From positions 5,514,501-5,578,500 of the forward strand of contig NZ_JACHNC010000001.1 of NCBI RefSeq assembly GCF_014205215.1: a DNA stretch of 64,000 nucleotides, written 5' to 3'. Within the stretch, counting starts at the first letter, position 1; each line of letters starts with the position of its first letter. The notes beneath the pieces were generated by a model. That model was not told where the DNA came from and made no database searches. It saw only the letters and a program-made list of their open reading frames with translations. Below, piece by piece: positions 34,268 through 42,965 of this stretch. This DNA comes from Actinoplanes lobatus (lineage in GTDB: Bacteria > Actinomycetota > Actinomycetes > Mycobacteriales > Micromonosporaceae). A program made the position numbers and the translations under genes.

Positions 34268-35610
34268 ACCCGGCCGAGGACGGGCCGAAGCGCCCGGTCC
34301 GCGCGGTGGTCGTCAAGACGCTGGTCCACCGGCGTGACGACCGCGGCATGAGCCTGGAGCCGTTCGCGAGCCGTTGCGTGCGGGCCGGCGAGGTGCACGA
34401 GCTGGTCACCACCGACCACACCGAGACCGCCGCGGGCGCCCGGATCGACCGGGTCGGCTTCCTCGGGTTCGCCGAGGTCGGCAACGCCGGCGTGCTGGAC
34501 CGCGGCGACGAGGTGGTGATCGGCGGCGAGGTGGTGGGCACGGTGCTCGGCTTCGACGGCTGCCACTTCCCGAACCACTACAACGTGCTGATCCACACCC
34601 CGGTGCCGGTCACCGGACCCGACCTGGGCCTGAAGCCGGAGATCGAGATCCAGTTCCGCCCAGCCCGGCGTTTCCCGAAGGAGAACAGCATGTCAGCCAA
34701 CCGTGCGATCACGTTCGACGTCGCGCTGCACGACGGCGATCCGGTCCGTTACCCGGTGCACGCCGAGCTCTTCCTGCCCGAGGGCGAGACCCCCGAGTCC
34801 GTTCAGGTCCTGATCTCCGGACTGACCTACGACAGCCGGTACTGGACGCTGCCCGGGGAGAACGACTACGTGGCACACCAGGTCCGGGCCGGTCGCGCCG
34901 TGCTGGCCCTGGACCGGATCGGCACCGGGCGCAGCGGCCGGCCGCCGGCCACCGAGGTCACCGTGGACGGCAACCTCGCGGTGCTGCACCAGGTGATCAC
35001 CGCGCTGCGGGCCGGTCACGCCGGCCTGCCCGCGTTCCGCCGGGTGGTCGCGGTCGGGCACTCGCTCGGCTCCGGCCTGGCGCTGCTGGAGGCCGCCGAG
35101 CACGGGGACCTCGACGGCGTGGTGGTCACCGGGCTCCAGCACCGCCTCGGCCCGCTCCACGACGAGGTCGCCGGTGGGCTCTACCCGGCGGCGCTCGATC
35201 CGGCGTTCGAGGCGGACGCCGCGCCGGACGGGTACCTCACCACCCAGCCCGGAAAGCGGGCCGACTTCTACGAGCACCCCGGCGCGGTGACACCCGAGCT
35301 GAGCAAGTGGCACGAGGAGACGAAGTCGACGGTCACCCTCGGCGAGGGCGGCACCCTCCAGCGGATCTACGACCCGGCGGTGCCGGCCGGCGTACAGGTC
35401 CCGGTCCTGCTGGTGGTGGGAGCCGAGGACCGGATCTTCGGCGGCGGTGACGCCGCCACGGTCCTCGCGCACGAGCGTCAGCTGTACGCGCCCGCGGCCC
35501 GGCTGGAGGTGTTCGTGCTCCCCGCCGCCGGTCATGCGCTGAACGTGCACACGAACGCCGCGGAGTGGTTCGCCGCCGCCGGCGCCTGGATCGACGGGAT
35601 CCTCCGGTGA
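34264..35610 (+). CDS. Fusion of a DUF6917-like domain with an alpha/beta hydrolase
   Basis: The frame is open without a stop from 34264 to 35610 and encodes two units. Residues 1-140 form a small beta-rich domain (KTLVHRRDDRGMSLEPF, GEVHELVTTDHTET, GRIDRVGF-like and FPNHYNVLIHTP segments) that I tentatively place in the DUF6917 group, of unknown function. Residues 143-448 are an alpha/beta hydrolase with nucleophile Ser in VGHSLGSGLALLEA, an Asp in GAEDRIFGG and catalytic His in AAGHALNVH. An AAGGAG Shine-Dalgarno sits 6 bases before an in-frame ATG at 34690, so the hydrolase may also be made on its own. The hydrolase could act on an ester or thioester. Confidence 0.8.
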   Translation: MNPAEDGPKRPVRAVVVKTLVHRRDDRGMSLEPFASRCVRAGEVHELVTTDHTETAAGARIDRVGFLGFAEVGNAGVLDRGDEVVIGGEVVGTVLGFDGCHFPNHYNVLIHTPVPVTGPDLGLKPEIEIQFRPARRFPKENSMSANRAITFDVALHDGDPVRYPVHAELFLPEGETPESVQVLISGLTYDSRYWTLPGENDYVAHQVRAGRAVLALDRIGTGRSGRPPATEVTVDGNLAVLHQVITALRAGHAGLPAFRRVVAVGHSLGSGLALLEAAEHGDLDGVVVTGLQHRLGPLHDEVAGGLYPAALDPAFEADAAPDGYLTTQPGKRADFYEHPGAVTPELSKWHEETKSTVTLGEGGTLQRIYDPAVPAGVQVPVLLVVGAEDRIFGGGDAATVLAHERQLYAPAARLEVFVLPAAGHALNVHTNAAEWFAAAGAWIDGILR

Positions 35611-37031
35611 CCGCCCCGGCCGTCGGCGGCCACGCGATCGTGCTCGGCGCCAGCCTCACCGGCCTGGTCATGGCCCGGGTCATGGCCGACCACGTGGAAC
35701 GGGTGACGATCGTCGAGCGCGACACGCTGCCGGACCGGCCCGCCTGGCGGCGCGGTGTGCCGCAGGCGCGGCACACCCACAACCTGCTCGCCGCCGGGCA
35801 GCGGGCGCTCGACGAGCTCTTCCCCGGCCTCACCGGCCAGTTGCGCACGGCCGGCATGGTGCCGGTCCGGATGCCCCGCGACATGCTGCTGCTGGTCGCC
35901 GGCGGCTGGGTGAACCGGTTCGACGGCCCGCACGTGGTGCTGACCGGGACGCGCGACCTGCTGGACCATCACGTGCGGTCCCGGCTTCGCGAGATCCCGA
36001 ACGTCGACTGGCTGGAGGCCACCGAGGCGACCGGTCTGCTCGCCGCCGAGGACGGTGGCGTCGCCGGGGTCCGGGTCCGCACCCGGACCGCCGGCGGCGG
36101 CACCGAGGAGAGCGACCTGCGGGCCGACCTGGTGGTGGACGCGACGGGCCGCACCTCACAGGCGGCGAACTGGCTGCGGGCCCTCGGGTACGACGCGCCG
36201 GAGGAGTCCGTGGTGGACCCCCGGACCTCCTACGCGACGTGCGTGTTCGAGCCCGGGCCGGATCAGCGGCGCGACTGGAAGTGCATCCTGATCCAGTCCA
36301 CCGAACGGGAACCGCGCCAGGGCATCCTCAACCCGATCGAGGGCGGGCGCTGGATGGTGTCGGTGACCGGGATGAACGGGGAACGCCCGCCACACGATCA
36401 CGACGGCTTCGTGGAATTCGCGCGGGGACTGCGTACCCCGGTGCTCTACGAGGCGCTGCGGACCGCGACCCCGGTGTCGCCGGTGTACGGGTCCGGCCGT
36501 ACCGAGAACCGCCGCCGGCACTACGAGCGGCTGTCCCGCTGGCCGGACCGGTTCATCGTGGCCGGTGACGCGTTCGGCTCCTTCAACCCCTCGTACGGCC
36601 AGGGCATCTCGGTGGCCGCCCGGACCGCGGTGACGGTGGGCAGGGCGATGGCCGCGGCCCGGGAGCGCAACGGCGGCCGCCTGCCGGCCGGGCTCGCGGC
36701 CCGCCTGCGCAAACCGATCGCGGCCGAGGTGAACGCGGCCTGGGCGCTGTCGGCGGCGGCCGACTCGGGCTACCCCTGGGCGCGCGAGGGCAGGCAGCCG
36801 CTGCCGGACCGGCTCGCCGGCCGGTACATGCAGCGCCTGCTCCGGGTGGTCACCGACGACCAGCGTGCGGCCAGCGCGCTGTTCGACATGACGCATCTGG
36901 TCGCGCCGCCCACCGTGGTCTTCCGGCCGGGCATCGTGGCCGCGGTGCTCCGCGGCCCCCGCCGGACCGTCATCGACACCGTCACACCCCCGGCCGACCG
37001 GGGCCTGATCTTCGAGGGGGAGCGGTCATGA
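35607..37031 (+). CDS. FAD-dependent monooxygenase, epoxidase-like
   Basis: A 474-residue flavoprotein. The GTG at 35607 overlaps the hydrolase stop (GTGA) and places the dinucleotide-binding motif IVLGASLTGLVMARVM at residues 11-26. The RGVPQARHTHNLLAAGQRALDELFPGL segment (about residues 48-74), the DLVVDATGR motif (about residues 172-180) and RFIVAGDAFGSFNPSYGQGISVA (about residues 316-338) are typical. These recall polyether/terpene-type olefin epoxidases (MonCI, LasC-like) and geranylgeranyl-reductase-like flavoproteins. A natural role is to epoxidise the terminal olefin of the prenylated intermediate before cyclisation by the Pyr4-type protein. Hydroxylation of the ring is the alternative. 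Confidence 0.85.
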   Translation: MTAPAVGGHAIVLGASLTGLVMARVMADHVERVTIVERDTLPDRPAWRRGVPQARHTHNLLAAGQRALDELFPGLTGQLRTAGMVPVRMPRDMLLLVAGGWVNRFDGPHVVLTGTRDLLDHHVRSRLREIPNVDWLEATEATGLLAAEDGGVAGVRVRTRTAGGGTEESDLRADLVVDATGRTSQAANWLRALGYDAPEESVVDPRTSYATCVFEPGPDQRRDWKCILIQSTEREPRQGILNPIEGGRWMVSVTGMNGERPPHDHDGFVEFARGLRTPVLYEALRTATPVSPVYGSGRTENRRRHYERLSRWPDRFIVAGDAFGSFNPSYGQGISVAARTAVTVGRAMAAARERNGGRLPAGLAARLRKPIAAEVNAAWALSAAADSGYPWAREGRQPLPDRLAGRYMQRLLRVVTDDQRAASALFDMTHLVAPPTVVFRPGIVAAVLRGPRRTVIDTVTPPADRGLIFEGERS

Positions 37032-37693
37032 CCGTCGACGAGAACCGCCGCATGGTGGATGTCTACCGCAATCTGGCCGGCAGGTACGACATCCTGTCGA
37101 ACCGGCTGTACGTGGTCGGCCAGCGCACGATGGCCTACAAGCATCTGGCCGTCCAGCAGCTCGACCTCAAGCCGGGCGACACCGTCGTGGACGCGGGCTG
37201 CGGCACCGGCCACAATCTGCCGCTGCTGTCGAAGGCGGTGGGTCCGACCGGGAGGGTCATCGGTGTCGATCTCACCGACGCCATGCTGGCCCGGGCCGAC
37301 GACCGGGTGCGCCAGCACGGTCTGACCAACGTCACGTTGCAGGAGGCGGACCTGACCAGGTTCGTCTTCCCGAAGGACACCGCCGGCATCATCGCGTGCT
37401 TCTCGCTGACCCTGATCAGGGAATTCGGCACGGTGGTCCAGCACGGGTTCGATGCGCTGGCGCCCGGCGGCCGGTTCGTGGTGCTGGACTACAAGCTGCC
37501 GCGCTGGTGGCCGAATTTCGCGGTGCCGGCGATCGGGCCGATGGTGGCGCCGTTCGGCGGGACGCTGGAGATGGTGCGGCGCAAGCCCTTCGAGGAGGTG
37601 GACCGCCATGCGGAGACCATGCGCATGCTGGAACGCTACTTCGGCTGGGTGTACGTCGCCGTCGGTGTCGCGGGCGAGAGATCAACGGTTTGA
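37028..37693 (+). CDS. UbiE/Coq5-like SAM-dependent methyltransferase
   Basis: A 221-residue class I methyltransferase starting in an ATGA overlap. YRNLAGRYDILSNRLYVVGQR (about residues 13-33) resembles the N-terminus of UbiE-like enzymes. Motif I is VVDAGCGTGHNLPLL, then VIGVDLTDAMLARA, and the segment LAPGGRFVVLDYKLP follows. UbiE enzymes C-methylate prenylated quinols, which fits a prenyl-quinol or prenyl-cyclitol product. It is the last enzyme gene of the polyprenyl synthase operon. Confidence 0.88.
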   Translation: MTVDENRRMVDVYRNLAGRYDILSNRLYVVGQRTMAYKHLAVQQLDLKPGDTVVDAGCGTGHNLPLLSKAVGPTGRVIGVDLTDAMLARADDRVRQHGLTNVTLQEADLTRFVFPKDTAGIIACFSLTLIREFGTVVQHGFDALAPGGRFVVLDYKLPRWWPNFAVPAIGPMVAPFGGTLEMVRRKPFEEVDRHAETMRMLERYFGWVYVAVGVAGERSTV

Positions 37694-37741
37694 TCGACGT
37701 TTATGTAATGTCAATCACGCCTGGCGATCTGCGCCCGGAAG

Positions 37742-40186
37742 GTGGGAGAACTATCTAATGGGACGACGAGAGCCGATGTAACGGCTCGCTTACCGATTGG
37801 TGATCTTCATCAGATGTACGGGGGCTATGAGGTGTCGCGTGATCATTTACCGGGGGTTACTGAAACGATCGAGCGCTCCTCAGGATTCATTCCGGTCGGT
37901 TCGCTCCTGCCGCTCGTCGGCCGCACCGAGGAACTCGCGACGCTCACCGGGCACCTGCTCTCCCCGGACCTCCGCATCCTGAACCTGACCGGGCCGGGTG
38001 GGGTCGGCAAGACCCGCCTGGCCCTGGCCGCCACCGAGCTCGCCGCCGACGAGCACCCGGTCGACGTCGTCATCGCCGATCTGGCCGGGGTGACCGACGG
38101 CCGTGCGGCGCTCGCCGCCCTCGCCGACCGGGTCTTCCCGCCGGGCGCCGGCGACGGGCACGAACTGCTGCTGGTGCTCGACGGCTGCGAGCGGGCCGCC
38201 GGCCTCGCCGCCGAGCTGCATCACCTCCTCACCGCGGCGCCCCGGCTGCGGGTGCTGGCCACCAGCCGGGAAGCCCTGGGGGTGTACGGCGAGCGCCTGT
38301 TCCGGGTGGACCCGCTGCCCACGCCGCGCCAGGGTGCCCGGGCCGACCCGCTGGAGATCGAGGAGTACGCCTCGGTGGCGCTCTTCGTCCAGCGTGCCCG
38401 GACCGTCGACCCCGCCTTCGCCCTCACCGCGGACAACGCCGCCGTGGTCGCGCGGCTCTGCGCCCGGCTCGACGGACTGCCGCTGGCCATCGAGCTGTGC
38501 GCCGGGCGCCTACGGCTGTTCTCCCTCGCCACGATGCTGACCCGGGTGCGCGCCGGCAACGGTGTGCTCACCGGGGGACATGTGGCCGCACATCCCCGTC
38601 AGCGTTCCCTGACAGCCACCATCGAGTGGAGCCTCGACGCGCTCGAACCGCCGCTGCGGGAGGCCCTGGACCGGCTCAGCCTCTGCCTCGACGGCTTCGA
38701 CCTGCGAACCGTCGAGGAGCTGTGCGAGCTCACCCCCGATGCGGCCGAGCACACGGTCGAGGCCCTCGCCGACCGGAGCCTGATCACGGCCGCGGAGCAC
38801 ACCGGCGACGAGCCGCGGTTCCGGATGCTGCGGACCATGGCGGCGCACTGCCGGGACCGGCTCACCCGGATCCCCGGACAGCTGGAGGCCGCACGGGACC
38901 GCCACGCCCGCTACTTCGCCGCGCTCGCCGCCCGGACCGGGCCCGCCCTCGACGGCAGCACCCAGGCCACCGCCCTGAGCCGGCTGCGCACCGTCCACGA
39001 CGATCTGCTCGCGGCCCTGACCCACCTGAGCGCCGGCGGCCTGCACCGGGAGGTGGCCGCGCACTGCCTGAACCTGCACCGGTACTTCCTGATCGACACC
39101 CGCGCGGCGGAGGGCCTGCGGCTGCTGGACGCCGCCGCCGAGCAGTGCGCCGAGACCGACCCGTCGCTCGCCGCCCGGGTCCGGGACGCGGCCGGCCAGC
39201 TGGCCATGGCCATCGGCGACCCGGGCGCCGCCGCCTCGCGGCACGAGCGGGCGGTGGACGTGCTGGCCGATGCGGTCGGCGACCCCGCCGACGCGCTCCA
39301 GGCCCGGGCCCGCGGCCGCACGGCACGCCTGCTCGCCGGTTCCGGCACCGGCCGCGACCCGGCCGCCAGAATCCTGCCGGCCCTCGACGAGTCCCGGCCC
39401 GCGGCGGCCGCGGCCGTCCGCCTGAGCCTCGCCGACGTCCTGATCCGCAACGGTGACCTGGTCGCCGCGGCGGAACACGCGGAGACCGCGCTCGCGGCGT
39501 ACCGGCGCCTCGACGACACCTACGGCGAGGCCCTGGCCCTGCGCCAGGCCGCCGTCATCGCCGACGCCGAGGGCGCCGTCGAACGTGCCGACCAGTTGCA
39601 CCGCCGCAGCCTGCGCATGCTGTACGAGGTCGGCGCCGAAGGTGAGCTCGGCCGCGGGATGACCCACGCCGCGCTGCTGCTGCTGTCCTGTGTGGCCGGG
39701 CAGGAGACCCGGGTCGCCCGGGTGCTCGGCACCGCCGACGCGGTGCGCGAACGCGCCGGCATCACGCTGCTGCCCCACGAATCGGCGGCGCTGCGGACCG
39801 CGGCGGACGACGTCCGTACCCGGCTCGGAGCCCTGGCCTTCGAGACCGCGTGGCGCACCGGCGGCCGGTCCAGCGCCGCCGCCGCGACCCTGGACCTGCT
39901 GTCCGCACCCGGCGCCGAGCCGGTCGAGATCCTCGACGGCAGCCGCGCCCGCACCCTGACCGCCCGGCAGTTCCAGGTCGCGATGCTGGTCGGGCAGGGC
40001 ATGACGAACCGGCAAGTGGCCAAGCGCCTCGAACTGTCGGAGTGGACGGTGATCAACCACGTCCGGCAGATCATGCGCAAGCTCGACCTGCCGTCGCGGG
40101 TGCACGTGGCTCAGTGGATCTCGCAGCAGCGGGGCGCCGAGTCCACCGGTTACGCCGAGGCCGCCGGGCGTGCCGATGCCGGCTAG
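37742..40186 (+). CDS. LuxR-family regulator with ATPase domain and TTA codons
   Basis: An up to 814-residue regulator with an AAA/NB-ARC-like domain: Walker A GPGGVGKTRLAL (about residues 84-95), LLLVLDGCERA (Walker B) and RVLATSREALG. A TPR-like helical middle and a C-terminal LuxR helix-turn-helix follow (LTARQFQVAMLVGQG, then TNRQVAKRLELSEWTVINHVRQIMRKL). The start is uncertain: GTG 37742, ATG 37814 and GTG 37832 are all possible, and none has a strong Shine-Dalgarno. The first 40 codons are AT-richer than the rest and contain TTA at 37790 and 37847. In actinomycetes TTA makes a gene dependent on the bldA tRNA, so this is likely a developmentally timed cluster regulator. Confidence 0.88.
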   Translation: MGELSNGTTRADVTARLPIGDLHQMYGGYEVSRDHLPGVTETIERSSGFIPVGSLLPLVGRTEELATLTGHLLSPDLRILNLTGPGGVGKTRLALAATELAADEHPVDVVIADLAGVTDGRAALAALADRVFPPGAGDGHELLLVLDGCERAAGLAAELHHLLTAAPRLRVLATSREALGVYGERLFRVDPLPTPRQGARADPLEIEEYASVALFVQRARTVDPAFALTADNAAVVARLCARLDGLPLAIELCAGRLRLFSLATMLTRVRAGNGVLTGGHVAAHPRQRSLTATIEWSLDALEPPLREALDRLSLCLDGFDLRTVEELCELTPDAAEHTVEALADRSLITAAEHTGDEPRFRMLRTMAAHCRDRLTRIPGQLEAARDRHARYFAALAARTGPALDGSTQATALSRLRTVHDDLLAALTHLSAGGLHREVAAHCLNLHRYFLIDTRAAEGLRLLDAAAEQCAETDPSLAARVRDAAGQLAMAIGDPGAAASRHERAVDVLADAVGDPADALQARARGRTARLLAGSGTGRDPAARILPALDESRPAAAAAVRLSLADVLIRNGDLVAAAEHAETALAAYRRLDDTYGEALALRQAAVIADAEGAVERADQLHRRSLRMLYEVGAEGELGRGMTHAALLLLSCVAGQETRVARVLGTADAVRERAGITLLPHESAALRTAADDVRTRLGALAFETAWRTGGRSSAAAATLDLLSAPGAEPVEILDGSRARTLTARQFQVAMLVGQGMTNRQVAKRLELSEWTVINHVRQIMRKLDLPSRVHVAQWISQQRGAESTGYAEAAGRADAG

Positions 40187-40200
40187 AGATCTGTCGTGGC

Positions 40201-40265
40201 CGAGGTCCATGTTTCGCTTCCGGCGCGCGTACCGGAAAAGTGCCGGAAGCGAATCGCGGACCTCG
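40201..40265. terminator. Long nested hairpin between luxR and sigJ
   Basis: An outer 8-bp stem (CGAGGTCC with GGACCTCG) and an inner perfect 12-bp stem (TTCGCTTCCGGC with its complement) are separated by 4-base bulges and closed by a 17-base loop. It lies between two convergent genes and can terminate both. It overlaps no coding sequence. Confidence 0.75.
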
Positions 40266-40279
40266 ACCACCAGGGATCC

Positions 40280-41161
40280 CTAGGCGCCGACCGGGCCGAG
40301 CCGGGTGAGTTTCTCCGGGTTGCGGACCAGCCGGACCACGGCCACCCGGCCCTGCTCGTCGAGGTCGAGCAGGACCGCCGCGGCGATCCCGTCGGCGGTG
40401 GCGAGCAGGCCGGCGGGCCCTCCGTTGAGGTCGGCCGGGAGTGCCGCGATGTCCGGGGGGAACAGCTTGATCGAGTCGCGGAAGAACGCGAGCACCGCGT
40501 CCCAGCCGTACAGGACCTCGCGCGGCATCTCGTTGGAGCCGTTCGCGTCGGCCCACAGCGCGACGTCGGGGGCGAGCACGTCCATCAGCCCGCTCAGGTC
40601 ACCGCCCAGGCAGACCTTGAGGAACCGGTCCGTGACGGTCCGCCGGAGCGCGGGGTCGGCGTTGTACCGCGGGCGGCGTTCGCGAACGTGCGCGCGGGCC
40701 CGGGCGGCGAGCTGGCGCACCGCGGGCTCGGCACGGCCGACGGCCTCGGCCACCTCGGGGTAACCGAACTCGAAGACGTCGTGCAGCACGAAGACGGCAC
40801 GCTCCAACGGCGACAGCGACTCCAGCAGCACCAGCATGGCCATCGAGACGGACTCGGTCCGCGCCACCGGCTCGTCGGGGCCCGGCGTGCTCGGCAGCGG
40901 CTCGGGCAGCCAGGGTCCGATGTACGCCTCCCGGCGCACCCGCTCGCGGCGGAGATGGTCGATCGCCAGTCGGGTGGCGGTGCGCACCAGGAAGGCACGC
41001 GGGTCACGGACCGTCCCGGGCTCCACCCGGTGCCAGCGCAGCCAGGTCTCCTGGACCACGTCCTCGGCGTCGGCGGTGCTGCCGGTCATCCGGTACGTCA
41101 GCTGGAACAGCAGCCCGCGATGGCGCTGGAAATCGTCGGTGAACACGGTCTGTCCGGACAC
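40280..41161 (-). CDS. sigJ: ECF41-type RNA polymerase sigma factor (SigJ-like)
   Basis: A 293-residue ECF sigma factor. The GTG at 41161 is chosen because AGGAGG lies 6 bases upstream. Sigma region 2 covers RHRGLLFQLTYRMTGSTADAEDVVQETWLRW, region 4 covers LLESLSPLERAVFVLHDVFEFGYPEVAEAVGRAEPAVRQLAARA, and a SnoaL-like C-terminal extension follows, ending in RNPEKLTRLGP. That NPxKL tail is the hallmark of ECF41 sigma factors, whose extension modulates activity instead of an anti-sigma factor. It is divergent from the MFS gene, whose upstream region carries a fitting ECF41 promoter. Confidence 0.93.
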   Translation of the reverse strand: MSGQTVFTDDFQRHRGLLFQLTYRMTGSTADAEDVVQETWLRWHRVEPGTVRDPRAFLVRTATRLAIDHLRRERVRREAYIGPWLPEPLPSTPGPDEPVARTESVSMAMLVLLESLSPLERAVFVLHDVFEFGYPEVAEAVGRAEPAVRQLAARARAHVRERRPRYNADPALRRTVTDRFLKVCLGGDLSGLMDVLAPDVALWADANGSNEMPREVLYGWDAVLAFFRDSIKLFPPDIAALPADLNGGPAGLLATADGIAAAVLLDLDEQGRVAVVRLVRNPEKLTRLGPVGA

Positions 41162-41216
41162 GCGCGGCCTCCTGCCGTGGCTTACCGATCTCGATTTCAC
41201 CTTACTTCGCGCGGCA

Positions 41217-41243
41217 TGTCACAGACGACGGGTGCCCCGCGTC
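41217..41243 (+). promoter_or_regulatory. ECF41-type promoter in front of the MFS gene
   Basis: TGTCACA (41217-41223), a 16-base spacer and CGTC (41240-41243) match the ECF41 promoter consensus as I recall it (TGTCACA, N16, CGTC). It points rightward toward the MFS gene, about 50 bp before its start, and lies in the divergent region next to the sigJ start. It is the only such site I found in the window. Confidence 0.75.
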
Positions 41244-41293
41244 GTATGGGCCGAACGCACCGACGCGGAACCGAAATCCGAGGAGACGTGATA

Positions 41294-42934
41294 GTGAGGA
41301 AGTTGCAAGGAAACCCGTGGGCCGTGCTCGTCACCCTGTGCCTCGGCTTCTTCATGGTCCTGCTGGACACCACCATCGTGAACATCGCGATTCCCAGCCT
41401 GACCGCCGATCTGGGCGCCTCGTTCGACGAGATTCTGTGGATCGTCAACGCGTACACCCTGGTGTTCGCGGCGCTGCTGCTGGTCGGCAGCCGGCTGGGT
41501 GACGTGCTGGGCCGGCGTACCGTGCTGATCACCGGTGTCCTGGTCTTCACCGCCGCATCGCTGCTGTGCGGCCTGGCGCAGACCTCCGCCCAGCTGATCG
41601 GCGCCCGGGCTCTGCAGGGTGTCGGCGGCATGCTGTTGCTGCCGCAGACACTGGCGCTGATCACGATGGTCTTCCCGCGCGAGAAGCGGGGCACCGCCTT
41701 CGGGGTGTGGAGCGGTGTCGCCGGCCTGGCCCCGGTGGCCGGCCCGATCGTGGGTGGCGTGCTGGTCGACAACGGGTCCTGGCGCTGGATCTTCTACGTC
41801 AACGTGCCGATCGGCCTCGCGGTCCTCGCCCTCGCGGTGCTCGTGATCCCGGCCACACCCCGGATCGGCCGCTCGATGGACCCGCTGGGCGCGCTGCTCT
41901 CCACCGTGGGCCTGACGGCGGTGATCTACGCGCTGATCGAGGGCGAGCGCTACGACTGGGGCCGGATCAACGCGGTCTTCTCCATCCCGCTGCTGCTGGG
42001 CGCGGGTCTGCTGCTGCTCGCCCTCTTCGTGGCCGACCAGTGGCGGCGCCGTGACCGCAACCCGCTGCTGCCGCTGAGTCTCTTCGCCGGCCGCGACTTC
42101 TCGGTGATGGCCTTCGTGACGACCGCCGTCCTGTTCTCGGTGGCCGCGCTCCTGCTGCCGCTGACCCTCTACCTCCAGTCGGTGCTGGGCCTGTCGCCGT
42201 TGCAGGCCGGGCTGGTGCTGGCCCCGCCGTCGATCGTCCAGCTGCTGATCGCCCCGTTCGCGGGCAAGCTCGCCGACCGGGTCGGCGGCAAGTTCATCCT
42301 GTTCGGAGGTCTGGTCCTGTTCGCGGCCGGTTTCGGGATCCTCGCGGCCACCGCCGAGGCCGACTCGTCGCGCCTGTCCCTGATGCCGGGTCTGCTGGTC
42401 GCGGGCGTCGGCATGGGCGCGGTCTTCGCGCCGATGAACACGCTGGCCATGCGGGGCGTCACGGTGCAGATGGCGGGCGCGGCCTCCGGCGTGATCAGCC
42501 TCGCCCGCCAGTTCGGGGCGGTGCTCGGCGGCGCCGCCGTCGGCGCGCTGTTGCAGTCCCAGCTGTCGAGCCGGATCGTCGTGGCCGCGTCCGACCGGGC
42601 CGGCGAGGTGCCGCCGGGTGTGCGCGACGGGTTCGTGGCCGCCATGCACAGCATCGCCGACGGCAGCTCCTCGTTCTCGCCGCTGGCCGCGCTGGCCCGC
42701 CTCGGCATCCCCGAGGCCCAGCGGGCGCAGGTCGGCGCGCTGGCCTCCGAGGTGTTCGGGCGGAGCTTCGCCGAGGCGCTGCCCCCCACGCTGCTGCTGC
42801 CCATCGCGACCCTGGTGGTCGCCGCCCTCCTCTGCCTTCTGCTGTCCAACCGCGACGCGGTTCCGGCCACCCCCGAACGGCCGGAGACCGAGGACGTCAC
42901 CGAGCCGGCGACCGCTGTCCAGCAGGTCCGCTGA
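41294..42934 (+). CDS. MFS drug-efflux transporter, DHA2 (14-helix) family
   Basis: A 546-residue transporter. The GTG at 41294 has GAGGAG about 8 bases upstream; a GTG two codons earlier is too close to it. The sequence shows VLLDTTIVNIAIPSL in helix 1, the loop motif GSRLGDVLGRRTVLITG, and the antiporter motif GVWSGVAGLAPVAGPIVGGVL in helix 5, all typical of H+-coupled DHA2 exporters such as EmrB/QacA. A long extracytoplasmic loop (about residues 430-490) precedes the last helix. Control by the ECF41 promoter suggests induced export of a toxic compound. Confidence 0.92.
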   Translation: MRKLQGNPWAVLVTLCLGFFMVLLDTTIVNIAIPSLTADLGASFDEILWIVNAYTLVFAALLLVGSRLGDVLGRRTVLITGVLVFTAASLLCGLAQTSAQLIGARALQGVGGMLLLPQTLALITMVFPREKRGTAFGVWSGVAGLAPVAGPIVGGVLVDNGSWRWIFYVNVPIGLAVLALAVLVIPATPRIGRSMDPLGALLSTVGLTAVIYALIEGERYDWGRINAVFSIPLLLGAGLLLLALFVADQWRRRDRNPLLPLSLFAGRDFSVMAFVTTAVLFSVAALLLPLTLYLQSVLGLSPLQAGLVLAPPSIVQLLIAPFAGKLADRVGGKFILFGGLVLFAAGFGILAATAEADSSRLSLMPGLLVAGVGMGAVFAPMNTLAMRGVTVQMAGAASGVISLARQFGAVLGGAAVGALLQSQLSSRIVVAASDRAGEVPPGVRDGFVAAMHSIADGSSSFSPLAALARLGIPEAQRAQVGALASEVFGRSFAEALPPTLLLPIATLVVAALLCLLLSNRDAVPATPERPETEDVTEPATAVQQVR

Positions 42935-42965
42935 TCCGTTCCACTTCGACCGAAAGGCAACAACC

